Positions 28,565-36,884 of a stretch of DNA of 64,000 nt are shown piece by piece. The stretch lies in assembly GCA_944326705.1 (NCBI GenBank), contig CALVEY010000004.1, forward strand, positions 34,207-98,206, written 5' to 3'. Made by a program: the position numbers and the translations under genes. Position 1 is the stretch's first letter. The number at the start of each line of letters is the position of its first letter. The notes beneath the pieces are model-generated. The model ran no database searches. It saw only the letters and a list, made by a program, of their open reading frames with translations, and was not told the DNA's origin. This stretch comes from an uncultured Mucispirillum sp. GTDB lineage: Bacteria; Chrysiogenota; Deferribacteres; Deferribacterales; Mucispirillaceae.

Positions 28565-30037
28565 ATGTATAAGAGAATTAAACAGGCTTTTATAGTAATA
28601 TTCTTTGCTTTAATTTTTATACCAGTGCTTTTAAGTGATAAAACTGGTGGTGCAAAATCAGAAACTGAGAATAGGTATTTAGCAAAAATGCCATCTATTA
28701 AGGAATTAAGTATTGGTTCATTTAATAACTGGCTTAATGATAATATTGCTTTCAGGCAGGATATTATAGGAATTAAAGGATATATTGAATATCATTTTTT
28801 ACATAAATCTCCAACTGATAAGGTTATTTTTGGAAAAGATGGATTTATGTTTTATACCTGGGATGATAATATAGCAATTGCACAAAACAAATATCCACTA
28901 TCAGAAATAGAGCTTAGAAAAAGTATAAAAAATTTAAGGCTTGCTAATGATATTTTAGCAAAACATCATAAAACATTTGTTTTTTCAATAGCTCCAAGTA
29001 AGGTGGGTATATATCCAGAATATTTATATGTAAAAACAGCAGATGAAATAAAAACTCCTATAGATATTTTTGATGAAGCACTAAAAGATAAAGTAAATTT
29101 TGTAAATTTAAAACAGGCACTGTATAAAGAAAAAGAGAAAAACAAAGATATGCTTCTTTATTATAAAACAGATACACATTGGAGACAGTATGGAGCATAT
29201 ATTGGCTATAAGCAGATATTAGATGAATTTAATTCCATAGGTGTATTTGGTAATAAAAAAGAGCCTTATATGGAAGTTGAGCTAGTAAAAGCATTATGGA
29301 CTGGTGAATTTGCAAATATGATGGGGGCATCATATATATTAAAACCAGAAGAAACTTTTAATACAGTAATAGTAAACTCAAAAATAATGCCAGATGACTT
29401 ACCAGAATTTATAAATAATTATCAGCAAAAGTATAATCCATTTAGAGTATTTGCTTTTAAAAATTATAATCAAGATAAAAATAGAAAAATACTTGTTATT
29501 GGAGACTCAATGTTTGGCGGCTGGAATTTACCCCAATTAATAGCTAACCATTTTAAAAATTATTATCATATATGGCAGCAGAAGTTTGATAATCAAACTG
29601 TTATGAATAGTGGGGCTGATGTAATATTATTTGAAATTGGAGAAAGATATTCAAGACTTGTTGGCTATGTATTAAATGATTTTGTACAGAAAAATTATAG
29701 ACCTAAAGCAGTTATTTCATCAGATGATATTCCAGAAGTAATGGAAAATGGAAAAACGTATTCATTTAATATAACAATAGAAAATAAAGGTGAATATAAT
29801 TTGGGATATGATTATATGACAATAATAGGTGTTTCATTAGATTCAAATTCGTATGATAATATAGACCAGAAAATTAGATTTCAATTACCAAAAGATACTG
29901 TTATTAGACCAGGCGAAAAGTTTACATATAAAATTACAAATTTTACTCCTGATTATAAAGGAAAATTTATTACGTTTAAGTGTGGAGAAGAAACTGTAGA
30001 CTGGATATCTAATTCAATTAAAGTTAACTTAAAATAA
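28565..30037 (+). CDS. AlgX/DHHW-like SGNH acyl-transfer protein, module A
   Basis: The 490-residue protein starts with a hydrophobic helix (about 8-23), so it should be anchored in the inner membrane with the rest in the periplasm. The SGNH-type sites are visible: GKDGFMFYTWDDN, TDTHWRQYGAYIGY, and VIGDSMFGGW with the Ser nucleophile. Proteins of this group finish O-acyl transfer to the glycan. The last 120 or so residues form an extra domain, perhaps a beta-sandwich for glycan binding. It lies 11 bases after the MBOAT gene. Confidence 0.82.
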   Translation: MYKRIKQAFIVIFFALIFIPVLLSDKTGGAKSETENRYLAKMPSIKELSIGSFNNWLNDNIAFRQDIIGIKGYIEYHFLHKSPTDKVIFGKDGFMFYTWDDNIAIAQNKYPLSEIELRKSIKNLRLANDILAKHHKTFVFSIAPSKVGIYPEYLYVKTADEIKTPIDIFDEALKDKVNFVNLKQALYKEKEKNKDMLLYYKTDTHWRQYGAYIGYKQILDEFNSIGVFGNKKEPYMEVELVKALWTGEFANMMGASYILKPEETFNTVIVNSKIMPDDLPEFINNYQQKYNPFRVFAFKNYNQDKNRKILVIGDSMFGGWNLPQLIANHFKNYYHIWQQKFDNQTVMNSGADVILFEIGERYSRLVGYVLNDFVQKNYRPKAVISSDDIPEVMENGKTYSFNITIENKGEYNLGYDYMTIIGVSLDSNSYDNIDQKIRFQLPKDTVIRPGEKFTYKITNFTPDYKGKFITFKCGEETVDWISNSIKVNLK

Positions 30038-30051
30038 ATGGAAGGTAGATA

Positions 30052-31470
30052 ATGGTTTTTTCATCAACAATATTTTTATTTTTATTTTTACCAGTTGTAC
30101 TTATTATATATTATCTCCTGCCTAAAATTAAGTATAAAAATGTTTTTCTACTAATTGCATCTCTTGTATTTTATGGATATGGTGAACATAAATTTGTATT
30201 TATAATGATTTTATCTATTATTATAAATTATTTTCTTGGTTTTATTGTAGAGTATGCAAAAAAATATTCATTAATATATAGAAGAATAAGCTTGTTATTA
30301 GTAGTTTTAGTAAATGTTGCTTTATTATTCTATTATAAATATTATGATTTCTTTATAGAAAATGTAAACAGTGTTTTTGGACTTGAACTGCCGTTAAAAC
30401 ATATTGTTCTTCCAATAGGTATATCTTTTTTTACATTTCAAATTATGTCATATTTATTTGATTTATATTTAAATAAAGTAAAACTTCAAAAAAATCCATT
30501 AAAATTAGGGTTATATATAGCACTTTTCCCGCAGCTTATTGCTGGACCAATTGTCAGATATATTGATATTGCAGAACAAATTGATAACAGGACTCTTTCT
30601 GTGGATTATTTTGCAGAAGGGCTTAAAAGGTTTATAATAGGTCTTGCAAAAAAGGTATTGATAGCAGATTCATTTGGAATTATTGCTGATTATGTTTTTG
30701 CATTATCTCCAAATGATTTATCAACTATGCTTGCTTGGGGGGGGGCGATAGCGTATACGCTGCAAATATATTTTGATTTTTCAGGTTATTCAGATATGGC
30801 AATAGGGCTTGGCTATATGCTGGGATTTAAATTTATTGAAAATTTTAACTATCCATATATTGCCAAAAGTGTGCAGGATTTTTGGAGAAGATGGCATATA
30901 TCATTATCAAGCTGGTTTAGAGATTATGTATATATTCCTTTAGGCGGCAATAGAACTGGTAATGTATATGTAAACTTATTAATAGTCTTTTTTGTAACAG
31001 GTTTATGGCATGGAGCTTCATGGAATTTTGTATTATGGGGTATGTGGCATGGTTTATTTTTAATTATAGAGAGACTGCTTAAAAACTCAAAACTTCAAAA
31101 TATTAAAATTCCTTATATAGTTACATGGTTTTATACAATGATAGTTGTAATAATTGGCTGGGTAATGTTTAGAGCGTCAGATATGACATATGCTTGGGAA
31201 TATATAAAAGTTATGTTTGTATTTAATAATATAGAATTAGCGGATAATATATTCATATTTTTACTTAATGACAATATATATTTATTGGTTTTAAGTTTAA
31301 TAGCTGCAACTCCTGTATATAAATATTTTAATAGACAGAGTGAACATTATAAAAGTTTATTATATATTTCTACATTTATAAAACCAATTTTTTTAATTAC
31401 TCTATTTATTCTAGTCACAGCATATGTTGTGAATTCAACATATAATCCATTTTTATATTTTAATTTTTGA
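30052..31470 (+). CDS. MBOAT family O-acyltransferase, module B, with internal nine-G tract
   Basis: A second AlgI/DltB-type MBOAT (472 residues) with the same landmarks as the first: QIYFDFSGYSDMAIGLGYMLGF and GLWHGASWNFVLWGMWHG. It has a run of nine G at 30737-30745, encoding W229-Gly-Gly-Ala. In this otherwise AT-rich gene the run is exceptional. Loss of one G gives TGG GGG GGG CGA TAG. A gained G gives a TGA after 13 codons. Either would remove the second half of the protein, including the WHGA motif. In this sequence the gene is ON. The pair MBOAT/SGNH-like gene repeats the order of module A. Confidence 0.9.
   Translation: MVFSSTIFLFLFLPVVLIIYYLLPKIKYKNVFLLIASLVFYGYGEHKFVFIMILSIIINYFLGFIVEYAKKYSLIYRRISLLLVVLVNVALLFYYKYYDFFIENVNSVFGLELPLKHIVLPIGISFFTFQIMSYLFDLYLNKVKLQKNPLKLGLYIALFPQLIAGPIVRYIDIAEQIDNRTLSVDYFAEGLKRFIIGLAKKVLIADSFGIIADYVFALSPNDLSTMLAWGGAIAYTLQIYFDFSGYSDMAIGLGYMLGFKFIENFNYPYIAKSVQDFWRRWHISLSSWFRDYVYIPLGGNRTGNVYVNLLIVFFVTGLWHGASWNFVLWGMWHGLFLIIERLLKNSKLQNIKIPYIVTWFYTMIVVIIGWVMFRASDMTYAWEYIKVMFVFNNIELADNIFIFLLNDNIYLLVLSLIAATPVYKYFNRQSEHYKSLLYISTFIKPIFLITLFILVTAYVVNSTYNPFLYFNF
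30737..30745 (+). repeat. Homopolymeric nine-G tract, candidate phase-variation switch
   Basis: Nine consecutive G in the middle of the second MBOAT gene, in DNA of about 25-30% G+C. The present length keeps the gene in frame. Both the 8-G and 10-G alleles produce stops within 13 codons. Such tracts are classical contingency-locus switches by slipped-strand mispairing in surface-glycan genes. Confidence 0.85.
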
Positions 31471-31480
31471 TGGTGCAGTT

Positions 31481-32707
31481 ATGATAAATAGGTTAGCAAA
31501 TTATACTTTAGTTATAATGTTTATGAGTGTGTTACTGTTTTTTTCTATAAGCAATATTAATTCAGTGAAAAAAACAGTAAAGGAAATAAATAAAAGTATA
31601 GATACAAAGACAAATATTTCTTTATACTTAAAGCAGTTTGAGCAGATATATAAAAAAAATTTTTATAAAAGAAAAGAATTAATAGATATATATGGTATGG
31701 CTCTTTTACTACAGAGTAAAAATACTGTTTTAAACTTCAATATGATAAAAACAAATGACTTTGACTTTGTTGTTTTAAATGAAAAAAATATAAAACTCGA
31801 TAATAATAGTTTGAATAAAATGGTTGGGAATGTATTATCTATTTATAAAATTGCTCAAAAATATAATATTCCTTTTATATATATACAGCCACCATCGGCA
31901 TACCACAAGGTAACTCCAGAAGTTGCGGCTCTCTTAAAAATGAAGCAAAATGTTGTATTTAATACAATAAAAAATGAGTTGTATAATAGAAATGCAAATT
32001 ATATAGATATGTATGAAGTACTGAATAATCAAAATATTTCGCATGAAAATATATTTTTTAGAACAGATGTTCATAATACAACATTTACAGAATGGGAGAC
32101 TGCTAGAGAAATAATAAAATATTTAGAAAATATAGGGCTTAAGTATGGTAAAGAAGAAAAAGAAAAAATATTTAATACTTTGAACTATGAAATAATAAAA
32201 AATGATTTATATGGCAATACAATTAGGTCTGCAGGTGATTATTTTACCAAAAAAGATACTTTTGAAACATTTATACCACTTTATGAAACTCAAATGAAAC
32301 TTAAAATTGAAAATCAGGAAAAAAGAATAGGTACATTTCAGCAAGTAGTAATGAATGGTTATGAAAAATTGCAGAAAAAAAGATTGTATTATATCACAAA
32401 TTATGGTCAGTATGGAAAAAGTATCTATACATATGAAAATTTAAGTATAAATAATGAAAATAGTATTTTAATTATCTGCGATTCACTATCAATGAGAACA
32501 TTTTCAATACTAAGCTTGCTAAATAGAAAAATTACTGTATATGACCCAAGATTTAATAAATCAGAATATGCGTTAAAACAAATATTAGAGTCTAGTAAAT
32601 ATGATGCCATATTATTTTCTGCAGGAACACTTGGTATATTGCAAGCAAAAAATTATGGTTTGAAAGATTTATATGAAAATAACAAAGTTATAAATAAAGT
32701 TAATTAA
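31481..32707 (+). CDS. SGNH/AlgX-like protein, module B
   Basis: The 408-residue protein begins with a membrane helix (about 8-25). Later features match the module A partner: FIYIQPPSAYHKVTPEV, FFRTDVHNTTFTEWETA in the place of TDxHW, and ILIICDSLSMRTF in the place of the GDS nucleophile block. The GDS Gly is replaced by Cys (CDS) and HW by HN. It is therefore a divergent relative and might be inactive as a hydrolase while keeping a binding or transfer role. It lies 10 bases after the second MBOAT gene. Confidence 0.65.
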   Translation: MINRLANYTLVIMFMSVLLFFSISNINSVKKTVKEINKSIDTKTNISLYLKQFEQIYKKNFYKRKELIDIYGMALLLQSKNTVLNFNMIKTNDFDFVVLNEKNIKLDNNSLNKMVGNVLSIYKIAQKYNIPFIYIQPPSAYHKVTPEVAALLKMKQNVVFNTIKNELYNRNANYIDMYEVLNNQNISHENIFFRTDVHNTTFTEWETAREIIKYLENIGLKYGKEEKEKIFNTLNYEIIKNDLYGNTIRSAGDYFTKKDTFETFIPLYETQMKLKIENQEKRIGTFQQVVMNGYEKLQKKRLYYITNYGQYGKSIYTYENLSINNENSILIICDSLSMRTFSILSLLNRKITVYDPRFNKSEYALKQILESSKYDAILFSAGTLGILQAKNYGLKDLYENNKVINKVN

Positions 32708-32972
32708 AAATATACTTATAATAAGATAAAGAATAAATATGACAAAATTTATCATTGAGATATAAATAATAGATTTTACTGTGTATCTTAAAGACTTAAA
32801 TATTGAAATAGAATACAAAAATATCATTAGTAAAATATATTGTTGATACATTATAATATTTTCTATTTATTTTGTATGTAATTAAGTATTAATACTACAA
32901 AAATCTTATAAAATAAGATTGCAATAATTATGTTTATATGATACTGTCTAAGGAAAAAGAGAGGTTACTGGA
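32708..32972. other. AT-rich gap between SGNH-like gene and small membrane protein
   Basis: About 265 bases with no convincing ORF. A short 8-bp inverted repeat lies at 32902-32920 (AATCTTAT, AAA loop, ATAAGATT), without a T tract. A good GAGAGG ribosome-binding site at 32959-32964 precedes the next ATG. A separate promoter for the following genes could lie here, but no clear -35/-10 pair was found. Confidence 0.4.
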
Positions 32973-33173
32973 ATGAAATCAATAGTATATTTTACATTAG
33001 TTATTACATTTGTTATGAGTGGAAGTGCATTTGCATATTTAAACCCAAGTTCTGGTACTGGTTTAATAGCATTTTTAGTTGCAATTGCTGCAGGTTTTGT
33101 ATTCTACTCTAAAAAAATATTTTATGGTATAAAAAATCTTTTTAAAAAAGATAAAAATAAAGAAGAGCAGTAA
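32973..33173 (+). CDS. Small membrane protein with signal-like N-terminus and YLNPSSG motif
   Basis: A 66-residue protein behind GAGAGG. Residues 1-21 are a signal-peptide-like helix ending SAFA. Then comes YLNPSSGTGL, followed by a second hydrophobic helix and a strongly basic tail (KNLFKKDKNKEE). I recall short proteins with a YLxPxxGS stretch near polysaccharide-modifying enzymes, but no function is known to me. Its neighbours are MBOAT/SGNH genes upstream and the YidC-like gene downstream. A DltX-like role as a small partner of the acyl-transfer machine is a hypothesis from context. Confidence 0.75.
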   Translation: MKSIVYFTLVITFVMSGSAFAYLNPSSGTGLIAFLVAIAAGFVFYSKKIFYGIKNLFKKDKNKEEQ

Positions 33174-33261
33174 AAAATAAAAGGGTATAATCATAGATAT
33201 TATTCTACATATATTATACTTAATTTTTATATTTCCATTTGAATTTGTTTTTGCAAATATC

Positions 33262-33873
33262 ATGCATTTTTATCTTGCCCATTTTCAAGTAGGGTATGCT
33301 CTTTTACTATTATCTTTAACTGTTAATATTTTAAGCTATCCTATGATGCGCTGGGCTGCAAAAATAGAAAACAAAGAACGGGCAAAACAGTTTCAAGTTA
33401 ATCAAGAAGTTATAGCTGTTAAAAAAGAGTTTAAAGGTGAGGAAGCATTTAGAAAGATAGATGCAATTTATAAAAAATATCACTATTCAGCACTGCTTGC
33501 ATTTCGTGCAGATTTATCCATATTTTTATCTATTCCATTATTTGCAGCAGCTATTAAAACATTAAATGATAACAGTATATTTGAAGGTGTTTCATTTGGT
33601 CCTTTAACAAATTTAAATGCTCCAGATGGATTATTATTTGGTATAAATTTTTTACCAATCTTTATGACTCTTGTAAACTTATATGCAATTAAAATGTACA
33701 ATGGAGAGCAGAAGTTTTTTGATAGAGCAAATATTAAACTTATTATTATTGCTGTATTATTTTTAATTTATTTATATGATAAATCATCAGCATTAATGGT
33801 ATATTGGACAAGTAATAATATATTATCCGCTCTAAAAATCACTTTTGGAATGGTAAATAAAAGAATAAGATAG
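33262..33873 (+). CDS. YidC/Oxa1-like membrane insertase paralogue
   Basis: The 203-residue, five-helix-like protein resembles the conserved YidC core: YALLLLSLTVNILSYPMMRWA with a basic loop, KYHYSALLAFRADLSIFLSIPLFAA, an INFLPIFMTLVNL helix and ALMVYWTSNNILSAL at the C-terminus. It is much shorter than the housekeeping YidC of Gram-negatives and has no large periplasmic domain. The frame is open upstream to a stop at 33178. The codons in between encode a hydrophobic segment (IDIILHILYLIFIFPFEFVFANI) that looks like the missing first helix. No ATG, GTG or TTG start is available there. An ATA at 33193 sits 7 bases after AAGGG. Confidence 0.72.
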   Translation: MHFYLAHFQVGYALLLLSLTVNILSYPMMRWAAKIENKERAKQFQVNQEVIAVKKEFKGEEAFRKIDAIYKKYHYSALLAFRADLSIFLSIPLFAAAIKTLNDNSIFEGVSFGPLTNLNAPDGLLFGINFLPIFMTLVNLYAIKMYNGEQKFFDRANIKLIIIAVLFLIYLYDKSSALMVYWTSNNILSALKITFGMVNKRIR

Positions 33874-33881
33874 AGGTAAAG

Positions 33882-34526
33882 ATGGCTTTAGTTAGGAATG
33901 TCAAACAAGAAGATTATGATTTTATATACAATAGTATAGAAAATTTTAATCATGGTACTTTTTTGAGGGGTTATGTAAAATATGCCATGGACGATATTAT
34001 TAATCAAAAAAATTCACAAACAATAGTTTATGAAGAAGATGGTATTCCCAAGGCATATTATACTTTACAAACTTATCCAGCAAATTTTATGAAAAGATTT
34101 TTCTCAAATATGACTATTACAAAAAAAATATTGTACGACATCAAGATGTATCTTAATCAGTTAGAAAATAAAACAAATAATGCTAATATTGAAATTCCAC
34201 AAGAATATCAAGATATTATAAATAATATATACAAAAAAGACTGTAATTGTGCTAAAGGATTATTTGCTTATTCCATTGCAAAGAGAGCGATATTACCCAT
34301 ACTTATAAATTTATCTATAAAAAAATTGGAATCGAATTTTAGATATTTTCTTTTTTTTATAAAAAAAAGCAATCAAGTATCATTGATTATGCATCAGATA
34401 AGCTTTGGTAAATTTATGAAGCAGTATGATTATGATAAAGAATCATATATGTATATTGTTGATATAGAAGAATATAAAAATAAAGTTCCTAATTTTGAAA
34501 ATGATGATATTATAATAAATATTTGA
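33882..34526 (+). CDS. Hypothetical protein, GNAT-like N-terminus
   Basis: The 214-residue protein is not securely recognised. The first 65 residues (VRNVKQEDYDFIYNSIENF then TIVYEEDGIPKAYYTLQTYP) have the opening pattern of GNAT acyltransferases. However, the acyl-CoA loop (Q/RxxGxG/A) is not seen, and the rest is helical and basic. It sits 8 bases after the YidC-like gene and just before a second ACP, so a part in carrier loading or acyl transfer is plausible from context only. Very AT-rich. Confidence 0.5.
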   Translation: MALVRNVKQEDYDFIYNSIENFNHGTFLRGYVKYAMDDIINQKNSQTIVYEEDGIPKAYYTLQTYPANFMKRFFSNMTITKKILYDIKMYLNQLENKTNNANIEIPQEYQDIINNIYKKDCNCAKGLFAYSIAKRAILPILINLSIKKLESNFRYFLFFIKKSNQVSLIMHQISFGKFMKQYDYDKESYMYIVDIEEYKNKVPNFENDDIIINI

Positions 34527-34537
34527 TGGAGGAAAAG

Positions 34538-34825
34538 ATGAATATTGTAGAAGAAATCATATATCCTGTATTACAGGAATTTAAAGAAACTGAAGGATTA
34601 GATATTGAACTATCGCCTGAATTAGTAATTTTTGGAGATGGTTCTGAATTTGATTCATTAACATTAGTGAGATTTATAATAGGAATACAGGAGCAAATAT
34701 TAGATTTAACTGATAAAACAGTAGTATTAGCAACACCACAGGCTATGTCAAGAAGTAAAAGTCCTTTTAGAAATGTTACAACTTTAGCAGAGTATATTGA
34801 AGAACTTTTTGCAGAGGCAGAATAA
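34538..34825 (+). CDS. Acyl carrier protein (module B)
   Basis: I start this at ATG 34538, which follows GGAGG at 34528-34532; earlier TTG/ATG codons overlap that site. The 95-residue protein has the phosphopantetheine Ser40 in the FDSLTLVRF motif within a typical helical ACP pattern. Compared with the module A ACP it has an insertion between the DSL motif and the last helix (VLATPQAMSRSKSPFRN). It is followed 2 bases later by an SDR and then an AMP-forming ligase, suggesting a dedicated carrier for this set. Confidence 0.85.
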   Translation: MNIVEEIIYPVLQEFKETEGLDIELSPELVIFGDGSEFDSLTLVRFIIGIQEQILDLTDKTVVLATPQAMSRSKSPFRNVTTLAEYIEELFAEAE

Positions 34826-34827
34826 GT

Positions 34828-35526
34828 ATGGATAAAAAAGTAACCCTTATAACAGGTACAAGTAAAGGTATTGGAAAAGAGTTGGTGCATTACTATGTTA
34901 ATAAAGGACATATTGTGGTAGGATGCAGCAGAAGTCCAATAGACTGGCAATTAGATGGATATACACACCATTTGGCAGATGTTTCAAACGAAAAAGAAGT
35001 ATTGCAAATTTTTAAACAGATAAAAAAAGATTATGGTAGATTAGACCACCTCATTAATAATGCAGGTATTGCTTCTATGAACCATACATTATTAACTCCT
35101 TTAGCAACAGTGGAACAAATATTAAAAACTAATTTCGTAGGCACTTTTTTATTTAGCAGGGAAGCTGCTAAATTAATGCAAAAAAATAAATATGGGAGAA
35201 TAGTAAATTTTAGTACAGTAGCAGTGCCTTTAAAATTAGAGGGGGAAGCAATATATGCAGCATCTAAAGCAGCTATTGTATCTTTAACAAATATAATGGC
35301 AAAAGAATATGCAGAACTTGGGATAACTGTTAATGCTATTGGACCAAATCCAATATTAACCGATTTAATAAAAGGAGTTCCTCAAGAAAAAATGAAAGCA
35401 CTAATTAATGCTCATGCTATAAAAAGGTATGGTACTTTTAAAGATGTTATAAATGTAATTAACTTCTTTTTAAAGGAAGAAAGTGATTTTATCACTTCTC
35501 AAGTAGTCTACTTAGGTGGTTTATAG
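34828..35526 (+). CDS. SDR family oxidoreductase (FabG-like), module B
   Basis: The 232-residue classical short-chain dehydrogenase has the GTSKGIG loop at 10-16, LINNAGIAS, and a catalytic YAASK near 143-147, with INAIGPNPILTDL after it. It looks like a 3-ketoacyl-ACP reductase type. Lying between ACP and ligase genes, it probably works on a carrier-bound or free acyl intermediate. The substrate is not known. The start is 2 bases after the ACP stop. Confidence 0.88.
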   Translation: MDKKVTLITGTSKGIGKELVHYYVNKGHIVVGCSRSPIDWQLDGYTHHLADVSNEKEVLQIFKQIKKDYGRLDHLINNAGIASMNHTLLTPLATVEQILKTNFVGTFLFSREAAKLMQKNKYGRIVNFSTVAVPLKLEGEAIYAASKAAIVSLTNIMAKEYAELGITVNAIGPNPILTDLIKGVPQEKMKALINAHAIKRYGTFKDVINVINFFLKEESDFITSQVVYLGGL

Positions 35527-35534
35527 GGATTCGT

Positions 35535-36878
35535 ATGCATACAGATTTTCTAAAAGAAAGATTTCATGAAAGTAAAGATTCTTTAGCATTTATTATTGAT
35601 GATAAAGAATATTTTTATAAAGATGTAATAAGCAAGTATAATGAAGCATATTCTTTTCTAAATGAAAAAAATATTGTAGAAAATTCTGTTGTAGCAGTAG
35701 AGGCAGATTTCTCTCCAATGTCTGTTGGTATGATATTAGCTCTTGCTGATATGAATTGTATTATCATTCCATTAACAAATGCTTTAGGAAATGAAAAGAA
35801 AACATATTGTGATATTGCTCATGCACAATACTATATTAAACTTGATATTGATTCAATATTGAGCTGTGAAAAACTTGATGGTGATGGTTACCATGATTTA
35901 TATAATTTGTTAAAAGAAAGACAACATTCTGGTATTATTTTTTTCACATCAGGTTCAACAGGCATAAGTAAAGGTGCAGTTCATGATTTTGTATTATTTA
36001 TAGAAAAATTTAAAGTTAAGCGCAAAACAAAAAAAATGATTACATTTTTAATGTTTGACCATGTAGGTGGTATCAATACATTAATGCATAATTTATCTGG
36101 ATGTGGATGTACAATAGCTTTAAGTGATAGAAAACCTCAGTATGTATTATCTATAATTGAAAAATACAAAGTACAAGTTCTACCAACATCACCAACATTT
36201 ATAAATCTTATTTTAGTATCAGAATTATATAAAAAATATAATCTTTCATCATTAGAAGCAATTTCATATGGTTCAGAAGTAATGCCAGAATACACTCTGA
36301 AGAAATTGAATCAATTATTTCCAAGTATAAAAATTGTTCAAAGCTATGGTATGTCAGAATTAGGAGTATTAGACACAAAATCTAAATCAAATAATTCATT
36401 ATGGGTTAAACTTGGACGAGAAAGTAAAAATGTTAGAATAAAAAATGGCATGTTAGAAATTAAAGGAAATAATACAATGCTTGGTTATCTTAATGCACCA
36501 AGTCCTTTTACAGAAGATGGTTGGCTTATGACTATGGATATGGTGGAGCAAGATGGTGAATATTATAAAATTTTGGGAAGAAAATCAGAAATTATTAATG
36601 TTGGTGGCGAGAAAGTATATCCAGCAGAGGTTGAAAGTTTCTTTTTAGAAATGCCAGGAGTTGAAGATGTTGCAGTTAGAGGCGAACAAAATCCATTAAT
36701 GGGAAATATTGTTTTTGCAAAATTTAAAATTTCTACAGATGAAAGCAAAAAAGATTTTCAAAAAAGAATGAGAGAATTTGCAAAAGGTAAACTTGTTGGT
36801 TATAAAATTCCACAGCAAATTGAACTTGTTAGTGAAGAAGATATTCATAGTGTAAGATTGAAAAAGGATAGAAAATAA
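35535..36878 (+). CDS. AMP-forming acyl/aminoacyl ligase, module B
   Basis: The 447-residue protein is in the ANL adenylating superfamily. It has FFTSGSTGISKGAV near residue 137, QSYGMSELG, DMVEQDGEYYKILGRKSEIINVGGEKVYPAEVE and a C-terminal SVRLKKDRK with a candidate catalytic Lys. At 447 residues it is shorter than typical 500-residue ligases, including DltA. It would activate a carboxylic or amino acid and load it on the nearby ACP. The natural substrate cannot be read from the sequence. Confidence 0.87.
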   Translation: MHTDFLKERFHESKDSLAFIIDDKEYFYKDVISKYNEAYSFLNEKNIVENSVVAVEADFSPMSVGMILALADMNCIIIPLTNALGNEKKTYCDIAHAQYYIKLDIDSILSCEKLDGDGYHDLYNLLKERQHSGIIFFTSGSTGISKGAVHDFVLFIEKFKVKRKTKKMITFLMFDHVGGINTLMHNLSGCGCTIALSDRKPQYVLSIIEKYKVQVLPTSPTFINLILVSELYKKYNLSSLEAISYGSEVMPEYTLKKLNQLFPSIKIVQSYGMSELGVLDTKSKSNNSLWVKLGRESKNVRIKNGMLEIKGNNTMLGYLNAPSPFTEDGWLMTMDMVEQDGEYYKILGRKSEIINVGGEKVYPAEVESFFLEMPGVEDVAVRGEQNPLMGNIVFAKFKISTDESKKDFQKRMREFAKGKLVGYKIPQQIELVSEEDIHSVRLKKDRK

Positions 36879-36884
36879 TATAGA

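Noticed and set aside
32669..32851. 60-residue minus-strand ORF in the gap after the second SGNH-like gene
   Set aside because: Low-complexity hydrophobic translation of AT-rich DNA, overlaps the upstream gene end, no ribosome-binding site.
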